Shown here: positions 41,233 to 50,448 of the stretch, piece by piece | How the letters are laid out: each line of letters begins with the position of its first letter | Numbering within the stretch: the first letter of the stretch is position 1 | DNA from: Pseudonocardia sp. | GTDB lineage: Bacteria > Actinomycetota > Actinomycetes > Mycobacteriales > Pseudonocardiaceae | Assembly: GCF_029263155.1 (NCBI RefSeq) | Contig: NZ_JAJCYB010000035.1 | Span: forward strand, 1-64,000 | Direction of reading: 5' to 3' | DNA: 64,000 nucleotides | The notes under the pieces: model-generated | Databases searched by the model: none | What the model was told of the DNA's origin: nothing | Seen by the model: only the letters and a program-made list of their open reading frames with translations | Program-made: the position numbers and the translations under genes

Positions 41233-42537
41233 GTGGCCTCCCGCACTCCTGACCGCTCCGCCGAACTGTTCGCGCGCGCCGGCACCGTCATCCCGGGCGG
41301 GGTGAACTCCCCGGTCCGCGCGTTCACCTCGGTCGGTGGAACCCCCCGTTTCATGGCGTCCGCGCAGGGCCCGTGGCTCACCGACGCCGACGGCAACCGC
41401 TACGTCGACCTGATCTGCTCCTGGGGTCCGATGATCCTCGGGCACGCGCACCCGGCCGTCGTCGACGCCGTGCGCTCAGCCGCCGGGCTGGGCCTCTCCT
41501 TCGGCGCGCCGACCGACGCCGAGATCGAGCTGGCGGAGGCCATCGTCGGCCGGGTGGCTCCCGTCGAGCAGGTGCGGCTGGTCAACTCCGGCACCGAGGC
41601 GACGATGAGCGCGATCCGGCTCGCCCGCGGCATCACGGGCCGGAAGGTGATCGTCAAGTTCGCCGGCTGCTACCACGGGCACGTCGACGCGCTGCTGGCC
41701 CAGGCCGGCTCCGGGGTCGCGACGCTCGGGCTGCCGACGAGCCCGGGCGTCACCGGCGCGCAGGCCGCCGACACCGTGGTGCTGCCCTACAACGACCTCG
41801 ACGCCGTGCGCGCGGTGTTCGCCGAGCGTGGCGCCGAGATCGCGTGCGTCATCACCGAGGCGGCGGCGGGCAACATGGGCGCGATCGCGCCCGCGCCCGG
41901 GTTCAACGCCGGGCTGCGCGACGTCTGCCACTCCCACGGCGCGCTGCTCGTCGTCGACGAGGTGATGACGGGCTTCCGGGTGTCGCACTCGGGCTGGTAC
42001 GGCCTCGACGGGGTCGCCGGGGACCTCTACACGTTCGGCAAGGTGATGTCCGGGGGGCTCCCGGCCGCGGCGTTCGGCGGACCCGCGTCGCTGATGGCGC
42101 ACCTCGCGCCGGCCGGGCCGGTGTACCAGGCGGGCACCCTGTCCGGGAACCCGGTCGCCGTCGCCGCGGGTCTGGCGACGCTGCGCACCGCCGACGACGC
42201 CGTCTACGCCACCCTCGACGCCAACGCGAAGCGCCTGGGCACGATGCTCGGCGACGCCCTCGCCGCCGCGGGGGTGCCGCACCGCGTGCAGTACGCGGGG
42301 TCGATGCTCTCGGTGTTCTTCGCCGAGGGGCAGGTGCACGACTACGCCGCCGCCCAGGCCGCCGCCACCTGGCGCTTCCCCGCGTTCTTCCACGCGCTGC
42401 TCGACCGCGGGGTGTACGCCCCGCCCAGCGCGTTCGAGGCCTGGTTCGTCTCCGCCGCGCTCGACGACGCGTGCTGGGAGACGATCGAGGCCGCGCTGCC
42501 GGCGGCCGCGCGCGCCGCGGCGGAGGCCACCCCGTGA
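41233..42537 (+). CDS. hemL: glutamate-1-semialdehyde 2,1-aminomutase
   Basis: A 434-residue class III PLP aminotransferase-fold enzyme converting glutamate-1-semialdehyde to 5-aminolevulinate. It shows [81 protein letters not shown] and the PLP Lys in [18 protein letters not shown]. With hemA it completes the C5 route. Its stop overlaps the phosphatase gene by 4 bp (GTGA). Confidence 0.96.
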   Translation: MASRTPDRSAELFARAGTVIPGGVNSPVRAFTSVGGTPRFMASAQGPWLTDADGNRYVDLICSWGPMILGHAHPAVVDAVRSAAGLGLSFGAPTDAEIELAEAIVGRVAPVEQVRLVNSGTEATMSAIRLARGITGRKVIVKFAGCYHGHVDALLAQAGSGVATLGLPTSPGVTGAQAADTVVLPYNDLDAVRAVFAERGAEIACVITEAAAGNMGAIAPAPGFNAGLRDVCHSHGALLVVDEVMTGFRVSHSGWYGLDGVAGDLYTFGKVMSGGLPAAAFGGPASLMAHLAPAGPVYQAGTLSGNPVAVAAGLATLRTADDAVYATLDANAKRLGTMLGDALAAAGVPHRVQYAGSMLSVFFAEGQVHDYAAAQAAATWRFPAFFHALLDRGVYAPPSAFEAWFVSAALDDACWETIEAALPAAARAAAEATP

Positions 42538-43163
42538 CGACCACGACCGTGCACCTCCTGCGACACGGCGAGGTGCACAACCCCGGCGGCATCCTCTACG
42601 GCCGCCTGCCCGGGTTCCGGCTCTCCGAGAACGGCCGCCACCAGGCCGAGCTGGTCGCGAAGGCGCTGACCGACGCGGACCTCGGCGCGGTCGTCGCGTC
42701 GCCGATGCAGCGCGCGCAGGAGACGGCGGCTCCGATCGCCGACGCCCACGGGCTGGAGGTCGGCACCGACGACGGCCTGATCGAGGCGGCGAACCGGTTC
42801 GAGGGGGAGCGGGTGGCGGTCGGTGACGGCGCGCTGCGGGTGCCCCGGCACTGGCCGAAGCTGCGCGACCCGTTCACGCCGTCGTGGGGCGAGCCCTACC
42901 TGCGGATCGCGCACCGCATGCTCGGGGCCGTGCACCGCGCACGGGAGCTGGCGCCCGGGCGCGAGGTGCTGTGCGTGTCGCACCAGCTGCCGATCTGGAC
43001 GGTGCGCCGCTTCGTCACCGGGCAGCGGCTGTGGCACGACCCGCGCAAGCGGCAGTGCGGCCTGGCCTCGCTCACGTCGTTCGTCTTCGCCGACGGCGAG
43101 CTGACGCAGATCCGCTACTCGGAGCCGGCCGGTGCGAGCGACCCGCGGCGGACCGGGGCATGA
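42534..43163 (+). CDS. histidine phosphatase family protein (Rv0525-like)
   Basis: A 209-residue phosphoglycerate mutase-fold protein: [13 protein letters not shown] has the catalytic [21 protein letters not shown] follows, [17 protein letters not shown] is the second phosphate-binding block, and [15 protein letters not shown] has the second His. It is probably a phosphatase rather than a mutase. It lies between hemL and the TlpA-like gene, coupled to both, exactly as in mycobacteria, suggesting a link with heme or cytochrome assembly. Confidence 0.87.
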   Translation: MTTTTVHLLRHGEVHNPGGILYGRLPGFRLSENGRHQAELVAKALTDADLGAVVASPMQRAQETAAPIADAHGLEVGTDDGLIEAANRFEGERVAVGDGALRVPRHWPKLRDPFTPSWGEPYLRIAHRMLGAVHRARELAPGREVLCVSHQLPIWTVRRFVTGQRLWHDPRKRQCGLASLTSFVFADGELTQIRYSEPAGASDPRRTGA

Positions 43164-43732
43164 GGCGGCTGGCCATCGCGCTCGCCGTGGTCGTGCTGCT
43201 GGCCGGGTGCTCGACCAGCCAGGACGCGGTGGCCACGGGTGGGGAGTTCACGTTCGTCGCGCCCGGCGGGCAGACGACCATCACCTACGACCCGCCCGCC
43301 GACCGTGGCCGGGTCAGCGACATCCGCGGCGAGAGCCTGTTGCGGCCGGGGGAGACCGTCGGGCTGGAGGACTACGCGGGTCAGGTCGTGGTGCTCAACA
43401 TCTGGGGGTCCTGGTGCGGTCCGTGTCGTGAGGAGGTCCCCGACCTGCAGTTCGTGCAGGACTCCGTCGACGGCGTCGCGGTACTGGGGATCGACGTCCG
43501 CGACGTGCGGGAGGCCGCCACCGACTTCCTGGTCGACCGTGGCGTCACCTACGACTCGATCTTCGACTTCCCGGGCCGCACGCTGGTGGCGCTGTCGGGC
43601 TACCCCCGCAACACCACCCCGTCCACGCTGGTGCTCGACAAGCAGCACCGGGTGGCGGCGGTGTACCTGACCCAGATCCGGGTGGCCGAGCTGATCCCGC
43701 TGGTGCAGCGGCTGGCCGCCGAACCCGGCTGA
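43160..43732 (+). CDS. TlpA-type thioredoxin-like lipoprotein for cytochrome c maturation
   Basis: A 190-residue lipoprotein with signal and lipobox (AIALAVVVLLAGCST) and a periplasmic-side thioredoxin fold: VVVLNIWGSWCGPCREEVPDLQFVQ with active site WCGPC, and a cis-Pro region (NTTPSTLVLD). It probably keeps apocytochrome c cysteines reduced, receiving electrons from the CcdA gene product that follows. ATG 43160 overlaps the phosphatase stop. Confidence 0.92.
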   Translation: MRRLAIALAVVVLLAGCSTSQDAVATGGEFTFVAPGGQTTITYDPPADRGRVSDIRGESLLRPGETVGLEDYAGQVVVLNIWGSWCGPCREEVPDLQFVQDSVDGVAVLGIDVRDVREAATDFLVDRGVTYDSIFDFPGRTLVALSGYPRNTTPSTLVLDKQHRVAAVYLTQIRVAELIPLVQRLAAEPG

Positions 43733-43829
43733 CGGCCGTCGCCTCGCGGCGATCCGGACCGGCGGTCCGCACTACATGCTGTAGAACCCGGCGCGCGGTG
43801 CGCGCGGTGCGCGGCATACCCTGACCGTG

Positions 43830-44606
43830 ATGGACCCTTCGACCACCCTCGCGGTCTCCGGCCCGCTGCTGGTCGCGGCCGCCGTGGCCGTGCTGGCGGG
43901 CGCGGTGAGCTTCGCGTCGCCGTGTGTCGTGCCGCTGGTCCCGGGCTACCTCGCCTACATGGCCGGGCTGGTGGGCGCCGACGCCCCGCCGGTCACCGCG
44001 GCCGAGGCGCAGCGGGCGCGCCGCGGGCGCTGGCGGGTGGCCGGGGCGGCCGCGCTGTTCGTCGCCGGGTTCACCGTGGTGTTCGGGGCGATCCTGGTCG
44101 GGGTCGTCTGGCTGGCCGACACGCTCGTCGCGAACGAGGCGGTGCTGCAGCGCGCGGGCGGGGTCGTGATGATCGCGATGGGGCTGGCCTTCGTGGGGCT
44201 GATCCCCGTGTTGCAGAACGAGCGCCGCGTGCACTGGGTGCCGCGCGCCGGGCTCTGGGGCGCGCCGCTGCTGGGTGCGGTGTTCGGGCTGGGCTGGATC
44301 CCGTGCATCGGTCCGACGCTCGCCGGGGTCGTCGCGGTCGCCGCGGGCACCGGGGGCGGGTCGCTGCGCGGCGTGGTGCTGACACTCGCCTACTGCGCGG
44401 GTCTCGGGCTGCCGTTCGTGCTGATCGCGCTGGGTGCCGCGCGCGCGGTGCGGGCGCTGGGCTGGCTGCGCCGCAACACCCGCCGCATCCAGATCGGCGG
44501 CGGCGTGCTGATGGTCGCCGTGGGCGTCCTGCTGCTGACCGGGCTGTGGGGCGGGATGCTCGCCCAGCTCCAGGTCTCCGTCGCCGGCTTCACCCCGGTG
44601 CTGTGA
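43830..44606 (+). CDS. ccdA: cytochrome c biogenesis protein CcdA
   Basis: A ~258-residue protein with six hydrophobic helices and typical sequence AGAVSFASPCVVPLVPGYLAYMAGL and GLGWIPCIGPTLAGVVAVAAGT, which hold the two redox Cys pairs' conserved prolines and cysteines (SPCVVP, PCIGP). It carries electrons from cytoplasmic thioredoxin across the membrane to the TlpA-like lipoprotein. ATG 43830 is preferred; GTG 43827 precedes it. Confidence 0.92.
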   Translation: MDPSTTLAVSGPLLVAAAVAVLAGAVSFASPCVVPLVPGYLAYMAGLVGADAPPVTAAEAQRARRGRWRVAGAAALFVAGFTVVFGAILVGVVWLADTLVANEAVLQRAGGVVMIAMGLAFVGLIPVLQNERRVHWVPRAGLWGAPLLGAVFGLGWIPCIGPTLAGVVAVAAGTGGGSLRGVVLTLAYCAGLGLPFVLIALGAARAVRALGWLRRNTRRIQIGGGVLMVAVGVLLLTGLWGGMLAQLQVSVAGFTPVL

Positions 44607-44613
44607 GGGCGGC

Positions 44614-46245
44614 GTGACCCAGACCCCGACACGCCCGCACGCAGACCCCGACTCGCGCGCACGGAAACCCCGACTCACGGAGGGGTGGGCGGGTGTGCGC
44701 AACGCGTGGCGCACGCTCACCTCGATGCGCACCGCACTGGTGTTGCTGTTCCTGCTCGCGCTGGCCGCGCTGCCCGGGGCGCTGCTGCCCCAGCGCTCGC
44801 TCAACCAGCGCCTCGTGGACGACTACTTCGCCCAGTACCCGCAACTGGCCCCGCTGCTGGACCGGGTGGGTGCGTTCGACGTCTTCGCCGCCCCGTGGTT
44901 CGCCGCGATCTACCTGCTGCTGATGGTGTCGCTCGTCGGTTGCGTGCTGCCCCGCACCGTCGACGACGCCCGCGCGCTGCGGGCGGTCCCCGTCGCCACC
45001 CCGCGCAACCTCGCCCGCCTGCCCCACCACGGCCGCGCGGTCCTCGACTCCGACGTCGACGACGCCGCGGCCGCGGTGCGCGGCAGGCTGCGTGGCTGGC
45101 GGGTCGCCGAACGCACCGAGGACGGCGGCGTCCGCACGATCAGCGCCGAGAAGGGCTACCTCCGCGAGGTCGGCAACCTGGTGTTCCACCTCTCGCTCGT
45201 CGGGCTGCTGCTCGGGTTCGCGGCCGGCAAGCTGTTCGGCTACGAGGGCCAGGTCATCGTGCTCAGCAACGGCGGCCAGTTCTGCAACACCGGCATCCTG
45301 GGCTACGACTCGTTCCGGGCCGGCATCCGGGTCGACGGCACCGAGCTGCACCCGTTCTGCGTGCGCGTCGACGGCTTCTCCGCCGAGTACCTGCCCACCG
45401 GCCAGGCCGACCGCTTCGACGCGGCGCTGAGCTACCAGACCGGCGCGGACCTGGCGGCCGGTCGCGTCGAACAGTGGCGCTCGTTCCCGCTCGCGGTGAA
45501 CAACCCGCTGCGTGTCGACGGCGCCCGCGTCTACCTGCTCGGCCACGGCTACGCGCCGATCTTCACGGTCACGTTCCCGAACGGCGAGCAGCGCACCGGC
45601 GACATCCAGTGGCGGCCCGTCGACCTGACCACCCTGCTGTCGGAGGGCGCCACCAAGTTCGAGCCGCCCGGCGTCACCGACGACGAGCAGCGGCGCACCG
45701 GCCAGCTCGCGATCACCGGGCTGCTGGCTCCCACGACGTCCGGCGGCGACGTGGTCACCTCGGTGTTCCCCGAGGCGCGTGACCCCGAGGTGGCGGTCGA
45801 CGTGCTGCGCGGCGACCTGGGCCTCGACGACGGCCGCGGGCAGTCCATCTTCGAGATCGACCAGGCCAAGGTCGACTCCGGGGAACTGGTGAGGGTGGCG
45901 CGGGCCAACCTGGTGCCGGGGCAGGAGCTCGCCCTCGACGACGGCACGGTCGTGCGGTTCGACGGCCTGCGCGACTGGGTGAACCTGCAGATCAGCCACG
46001 ATCCCGGGCAGGTGTACGTGCTCGGTTTCGCGGTGACGATGCTGCTCGGGCTCGGGGCGTCGCTCGGGGTGCGGCGGCGCCGGTTCTGGGCCCGCCTCAC
46101 CCCGTCCGAGCGGCCCGGAACTACCGTGGTGGAGCTCGGCGGGCTCGCCCGGACCGACCGCGCCGGCTACGGCGAGGAGTTCGACCGCCTCCGCGCGGAG
46201 GTGCTGCGTGATCCCCAGACCGACCGTTCGGAGAAGGACAGCTGA
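44614..46245 (+). CDS. resB: cytochrome c biogenesis protein ResB
   Basis: A 543-residue system II protein. It has helices near the N-terminus (MRTALVLLFLLALAALPGALLPQ with SLNQRLVDDYFAQYPQL after it), AAIYLLLMVSLVGCVLPRT and VGNLVFHLSLVGLLLGFAAGKL, a large extracytoplasmic domain (YEGQVIVLSNGGQFCNTGILGYDSF), and a last helix (GQVYVLGFAVTMLLGLGASLGV). With CcsB it transports heme and attaches it to apocytochrome c. GTG 44614. Its stop overlaps ccsB (TGATG). Confidence 0.93.
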   Translation: MTQTPTRPHADPDSRARKPRLTEGWAGVRNAWRTLTSMRTALVLLFLLALAALPGALLPQRSLNQRLVDDYFAQYPQLAPLLDRVGAFDVFAAPWFAAIYLLLMVSLVGCVLPRTVDDARALRAVPVATPRNLARLPHHGRAVLDSDVDDAAAAVRGRLRGWRVAERTEDGGVRTISAEKGYLREVGNLVFHLSLVGLLLGFAAGKLFGYEGQVIVLSNGGQFCNTGILGYDSFRAGIRVDGTELHPFCVRVDGFSAEYLPTGQADRFDAALSYQTGADLAAGRVEQWRSFPLAVNNPLRVDGARVYLLGHGYAPIFTVTFPNGEQRTGDIQWRPVDLTTLLSEGATKFEPPGVTDDEQRRTGQLAITGLLAPTTSGGDVVTSVFPEARDPEVAVDVLRGDLGLDDGRGQSIFEIDQAKVDSGELVRVARANLVPGQELALDDGTVVRFDGLRDWVNLQISHDPGQVYVLGFAVTMLLGLGASLGVRRRRFWARLTPSERPGTTVVELGGLARTDRAGYGEEFDRLRAEVLRDPQTDRSEKDS

Positions 46246-47147
46246 TGCCCACCGAGCTCGCCCTCTACAGCGACCGCCTGTTCATGGCCGCGCTGGCCGT
46301 GTACGTGCTGGCGATGGTGCTGCACGCCGTCGAGATGGCGGCGGTGCGCTCGGCCGCTCCCGCCCTGGTGGGAGCGGGCGGCCCGCAGACCCCCGGGGAA
46401 CGACCCCGCAGCGATCGCTTCGGGCGCATGGCCGTGTCGCTGACCGTGCTGGGGGTGCTGCTGCACGCGGCGTCGATCGTCGGCCGCGGCCTGGCGGCCG
46501 GGCGCTGGCCGCTGGGCAACATGTACGAGTTCATCTCGGCGATCTGCCTGTTCGCGGTGGGGGCCTGGCTCGTGGTGCTGTACCGCGCGAAGGGCGTCCG
46601 CACCGTCGGGCCGTTCGTGCTGGTGCCGGTGGCGATCCTGATGATCGTGGCCCTGCGCGGCGTGTACACCGACGTGGCGCCCGTGCAGCCCGCACTGCAG
46701 TCCTACTGGCTGGTCATCCACGTCACCACGATCAGCATCTCCTCGGGGCTGCTGCTGGTGCCCGGCGTCGCGAGCCTGCTGTTCCTGCTGTGCCGGTCCG
46801 GGAGGCTGCCCGCATTCGCCGACCGGCTGCCCGCGGCCGACGCGCTCGACCGGCTGGCGTACCGCGTGACGATCGTCGCGTTCCCGCTGTTCACGTTCGC
46901 GGTCATCACCGGTGCCATCTGGGCCGAGGCGGCGTGGGGCCGGTTCTGGGGCTGGGACCCCAAGGAGACCGTGGCCTTCGTCTCGTGGGTCGTCTACGCC
47001 GCCTACCTGCACGCCCGCGCCACCGCCGGGTGGCGCGCCGAGCGTGCCGCGTGGATCAACGTGGCGGGCTTCGCCACGATGGTGTTCAACCTGTTCTTCA
47101 TCAACCTCGTCGTCGCGGGCCTGCACTCCTACGCCGGGGTCGGCTGA
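46245..47147 (+). CDS. ccsB: c-type cytochrome biogenesis protein CcsB
   Basis: A 300-residue, roughly eight-helix protein with the heme-binding tryptophan-rich motif AAWGRFWGWDPKETVAFVSW and conserved His residues (VIHVTTI, YLHARAT). It forms the heme lyase complex with ResB. ATG 46245 overlaps the ResB stop. The naming CcsA/CcsB varies between species. Confidence 0.94.
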   Translation: MPTELALYSDRLFMAALAVYVLAMVLHAVEMAAVRSAAPALVGAGGPQTPGERPRSDRFGRMAVSLTVLGVLLHAASIVGRGLAAGRWPLGNMYEFISAICLFAVGAWLVVLYRAKGVRTVGPFVLVPVAILMIVALRGVYTDVAPVQPALQSYWLVIHVTTISISSGLLLVPGVASLLFLLCRSGRLPAFADRLPAADALDRLAYRVTIVAFPLFTFAVITGAIWAEAAWGRFWGWDPKETVAFVSWVVYAAYLHARATAGWRAERAAWINVAGFATMVFNLFFINLVVAGLHSYAGVG

Positions 47148-47253
47148 GGTTCCACCACCCGTACGCGCCTCGACCGAGGCGAGTCACGCGACTACCGTCG
47201 GCGTCCGTGGCAGGGTTGGACGGTCGACGCGGAGGGTTCGGCGGGAAGAGTTG

Positions 47254-48630
47254 ATGACAGAGCGTGATTCCGGCGACGGGGACTACCCCGACGGCTCGGT
47301 GGGCCGCTACGTCCGCGAGCAGTGGGGCGCGGCTCCGGCCCCTCGCAAGACCCGCCCGTACGTGGCACCCGTGCAGTCGGACGACGCCGGCGGCGGTGCG
47401 GCCGGGGTCGACTCGTCGCTCCCGCTGCGCCCGGCCGACCGCGCGCCGCACGGGCCCGCGGAACGGCCCGCCGACGCGGCCGTCCGGGCGGAGCCGGGAC
47501 GGGACGCGACCGCACCGGTACCGCCGCCGCGCGCCGAACCGGACCCACCCGTCCCGCCGCCCGCCGCCCCGGTGCCCGCCCCGCAGACCGTGAACGGCGC
47601 CGCCGGGCACGCTCCCCGGACACCGCCGCGCGGTGCGGGCTGGACCGACCCCGGCGCGGTCGCCGCGCAACAGGCCCAGCAGGCGCGCAGCAGCGGAGCG
47701 GAGCGGCCTACCGACCTGTCTTCGGCGCGGCTGCTGCGGCCCAGCAAGCGGCCGCCACAGTCCGGTTGGCGGCGGCTGGTCTACGTGCTGTCCGGTCGCC
47801 TGATCAACCCCGGGGAGAGCCCGTCGGACGTGCGGCGCCGCGAGCTCACCGTGCGCGTCAACCAGCCCCTGCTGGGCTGCTACAAGATCGGGGTGCTGAG
47901 CCTGAAGGGCGGCGTCGGCAAGACGACGATGACGGCGACCCTCGGCGCCACCTTCGCATCGCTGCGCGGCGACCGGGTGGTGGCCGTCGACGCCAACCCC
48001 GACCGCGGCACGCTGAGCCAGAAGATCCCCCTCGAGACCAGCGCCACCGTGCGCAACCTGCTGCGTGACGCCCAGCGCGTGCGCCGCTACACCGACGTGC
48101 GGGCCTACACCTCGCAGGGCCCGTCGCGGTTGGAGGTGCTGGCCAGCGAGCAGGACCCGGCCGTGTCGGAGGCGTTCAGCGAGGACGACTACCGCCGGAC
48201 CGTCAACCTGCTGGAGCACTTCTACAACATCGTGCTCACCGACTGCGGCACCGGCCTGATGCACTCGGCCATGTACGGGGTGCTGGGGGTGGCCGACCAG
48301 CTGATCATCGTGTCGTCCAGCTCGATCGACGGGGCGCGCAGCGCGTCGGCGACCATGGACTGGCTCGACGCCCACGGGCACGGCGACCTCGTGCGCAACG
48401 CGGTGGCCGTGGTCAACAACGTGAGCCGTTCGTCGGGCGGGGTGGACCTGGACCGGGTGGCGGAGCACTTCGCGGCCCGGTGCCGCGAGGTGGTGCGCAT
48501 CCCGTTCGACGCGCACCTGCAGGAGGGCGCCGAGGTCGACCTCGACCGCCTCGATCCGGCGACCCGGCTGGCGCTGCTGGAACTCGCCGCGGCGGTGGCC
48601 GACGCGTTCGCGTCGGCCCACACCCCGTAG
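47254..48630 (+). CDS. MinD/ParA-like ATPase with long proline-rich N-terminus
   Basis: A 458-residue protein. Residues 1-175 are Pro/Ala-rich and disordered (PVPPPRAEPDPPVPPPAAP). The C-terminal ~260 residues form a P-loop ATPase: IGVLSLKGGVGKTTMTATLGATFASLRGDRVVAVDANPDRGTL (deviant Walker A, switch I) and FYNIVLTDCGTGLMHSAMYGVLGVADQLIIV (Walker B/switch II). Such proteins position membrane complexes; EspI-type secretion ATPases have a similar build. Position after ccsB matches mycobacterial Rv0530. ATG 47254 follows GGGAAGAG. Confidence 0.83.
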   Translation: MTERDSGDGDYPDGSVGRYVREQWGAAPAPRKTRPYVAPVQSDDAGGGAAGVDSSLPLRPADRAPHGPAERPADAAVRAEPGRDATAPVPPPRAEPDPPVPPPAAPVPAPQTVNGAAGHAPRTPPRGAGWTDPGAVAAQQAQQARSSGAERPTDLSSARLLRPSKRPPQSGWRRLVYVLSGRLINPGESPSDVRRRELTVRVNQPLLGCYKIGVLSLKGGVGKTTMTATLGATFASLRGDRVVAVDANPDRGTLSQKIPLETSATVRNLLRDAQRVRRYTDVRAYTSQGPSRLEVLASEQDPAVSEAFSEDDYRRTVNLLEHFYNIVLTDCGTGLMHSAMYGVLGVADQLIIVSSSSIDGARSASATMDWLDAHGHGDLVRNAVAVVNNVSRSSGGVDLDRVAEHFAARCREVVRIPFDAHLQEGAEVDLDRLDPATRLALLELAAAVADAFASAHTP

Positions 48631-48637
48631 GCCCGGG

Positions 48638-48850
48638 TCAGGCGGGCGGATCGTCCTGACGTCGCACGCGCTCGTCGAGCTGGCGCAGGAAATCGGGATC
48701 GTCGTCCGGCCCGCTCACCCGCGCCCGGCTGGGACCGGGTGCCTGGGGACCGCGGTCGCCCGGACCGTCACCGGGCATCGCGCTCATCGCCTTCCACAGC
48801 ACGAGCGCGATGACCGCGGCGCCGACCAATGCGATGAGGAACAACATCAC
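48638..48850 (-). CDS. small single-pass membrane protein
   Basis: A 70-residue protein starting with one helix (MMLFLIALVGAAVIALVLWKAMSAM) and a charged, Pro-rich tail (DPDFLRQLDERVRRQDDPPA). Converges with the MinD-like gene. A hypothetical protein; no family recognised. Confidence 0.65.
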   Translation of the reverse strand: MMLFLIALVGAAVIALVLWKAMSAMPGDGPGDRGPQAPGPSRARVSGPDDDPDFLRQLDERVRRQDDPPA

Positions 48851-48912
48851 ACCACCTCCGCCGTCGAGATTAGCGGAGACCAGGCGTGCTCGGCGTCAAG
48901 TACGCCGGTCGG

Positions 48913-49131
48913 TCAGCCGTGCGTGGGGGGTAGCGTCGCCTCGCTGGTGAGGTCGGCGAGCAGGCTGCGGACCTCGGACTCGCGGAACCGCCGGTGCCCG
49001 CCGGGGGTGCGGATGGAGCCGATCCGGCCGGCCGAGGCCCACCGGGTGACGGTCTTGGGGTCGACGCGGAACAGGCCCGCGACCTCGCCCGGGGTGAGCA
49101 ACCGCTCATCGCTGCTGCTGGGTGCTGCCAT
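48913..49131 (-). CDS. bldC: developmental regulator BldC
   Basis: A 72-residue MerR-like winged-helix protein: LLTPGEVAGLFRVDPKTVTRWASAGRIGSIRTPGGHRRFRESEVRSLLADL is almost the Streptomyces BldC sequence. BldC binds direct repeats and delays development, acting as repressor and activator. ATG 49131 is chosen over the ORF-track 49170 because AGGAGG lies 6 nt before it. The adjacent upstream sequence contains a 7-bp inverted repeat. Confidence 0.92.
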   Translation of the reverse strand: MAAPSSSDERLLTPGEVAGLFRVDPKTVTRWASAGRIGSIRTPGGHRRFRESEVRSLLADLTSEATLPPTHG

Positions 49132-49168
49132 GTCGTGCCTCCTGACGGGATTTCCGTGCCATCGTGAC

Positions 49169-49184
49169 ACTCGGGACCCCGAGT
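49169..49184. promoter_or_regulatory. inverted repeat upstream of bldC
   Basis: ACTCGGG-ac-CCCGAGT is a perfect 7-bp inverted repeat with a 2-base spacer, overlapping GAGTACTC, 38 bases before the bldC start. It may be an operator; no binding factor can be named. Confidence 0.4.
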
Positions 49185-49271
49185 ACTCGAACGGTTGTCC
49201 GGAGGTAATGGGAACGCAAAGGACGAATCGGACGCTGCGTCACCGTCGCGCACGGGCCGTAGCCTGGGGGC

Positions 49272-49553
49272 ATGACCTCCACGCCGCCACCGGGGCCGGG
49301 GCTGCTGCCGACCGTCGTGCTCTACACACTGGCCCGGCTCGGGCTCGTCGCCGTCATCACGCTCGTGCTCACCCTGTTCGGGGTGCCGGCGATCATCGCG
49401 GTGCTGGTGGCCCTGATCGTCGCGCTACCGCTGTCGATGGTGCTGTTCCGCGGCATGCGGTCCCGACTGGATGCCGCGATCGCCGAGACCACCCGTCGCC
49501 GCGCCGTCGAGCGGGAGGCGTTGCGGGCCCGGCTGCGGGGCGAGGCGGAGTAG
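49272..49553 (+). CDS. DUF4229 membrane protein
   Basis: A 93-residue protein with two helices (TVVLYTLARLGLVAVITLVLTLF, VPAIIAVLVALIVALPLSMVLF) and a basic coiled C-terminus (RSRLDAAIAETTRRRAVEREALRARLRG). This pattern matches DUF4229 of actinobacteria. Its stop abuts the convergent menA stop. Function unknown. Confidence 0.8.
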   Translation: MTSTPPPGPGLLPTVVLYTLARLGLVAVITLVLTLFGVPAIIAVLVALIVALPLSMVLFRGMRSRLDAAIAETTRRRAVEREALRARLRGEAE

Positions 49554-49554
49554 C

Positions 49555-50439
49555 TCAGAGGATCCCGCCCACGGCGGCACCCGCCGCGGTGAGCAGGGAC
49601 CACGCCAGCAGCAGCAGGCCGGTACGGCCCAGCACGCGGACCAGGGCGCGGCCGTCGGCGCCGCCGAGGACGTCGCGGACGAGCAGCGCCGCAGGCGGCA
49701 GGGCCAGCAGGGTGAGCAGCAGCGGCCAGCTGCGCAGTCCGGCCAGCAGCGAGAGCAGGAACGGCGCGATCACCAGACCGGCGTAGAGGCGACGGGTGTC
49801 GGTGTCGCCGAGCAGCACCGCGAGGGTGCGCTTGCCGGCGACGGTGTCGGTCGGGATGTCGCGCAGGTTGTTGCTGACGAGCACCGCGCAGGCCAGCATG
49901 CCCACGCCCACCGCCCCGATCACCGCGGGCGCCCCGAAGGGCCCCTCCTGCTGGGTGATCACGGTGCCCAGCACGGCGACCGGTCCGAAGAACACGAACA
50001 CGGCGACCTCGCCGAGGCCCGCGTAGCCGTAGGGGCGTCGGCCGCCCGTGTAGAACCAGGCGCCGGCGATGCACGCCGCGCCGACCGCGATCAGCCACCA
50101 CTGCCGCGACAGCGACACCAGCGTCAGTCCGGCCAGCCCGGCGACGACGAAGCAGCCCAGCGCGGCGTTGCGCACCTGCGCCGGGGTGGCGGCCTTCGAT
50201 CCCACCAGCCGCAGCGGGCCGACGCGCTCGTCGTCGGTGCCGCGGATGCCGTCGGAGTAGTCGTTGGCGAAGTTGACACCGATCACCAGCGCCACGGCGA
50301 CGAGCAGCGCGAGCAGTGCCCGCCCCGGGGCGACGGTGCCGTTGCCGATGGCCACACCCGTGCCGACCAGTACGGGGGACACGGCCGTCGGCAGGGTGCG
50401 CGGCCGGGCGCCCTGCACCCACTGGCTCGGAGTTGCCAC
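49555..50439 (-). CDS. menA: 1,4-dihydroxy-2-naphthoate polyprenyltransferase
   Basis: A 294-residue UbiA-family membrane prenyltransferase. The aspartate motif GVNFANDYSDGIRGTDDERVGPLRLVGS binds the isoprenyl diphosphate via Mg, and VLVSNNLRDIPTDTVAGKRTLAVLLGDTDTR is the second Asp-rich block. About eight to nine helices are visible. It makes demethylmenaquinone; menE and menB lie 1.4-3.7 kb further along the same strand. Confidence 0.94.
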   Translation of the reverse strand: MATPSQWVQGARPRTLPTAVSPVLVGTGVAIGNGTVAPGRALLALLVAVALVIGVNFANDYSDGIRGTDDERVGPLRLVGSKAATPAQVRNAALGCFVVAGLAGLTLVSLSRQWWLIAVGAACIAGAWFYTGGRRPYGYAGLGEVAVFVFFGPVAVLGTVITQQEGPFGAPAVIGAVGVGMLACAVLVSNNLRDIPTDTVAGKRTLAVLLGDTDTRRLYAGLVIAPFLLSLLAGLRSWPLLLTLLALPPAALLVRDVLGGADGRALVRVLGRTGLLLLAWSLLTAAGAAVGGIL

Positions 50440-50448
50440 GCGCGAACG

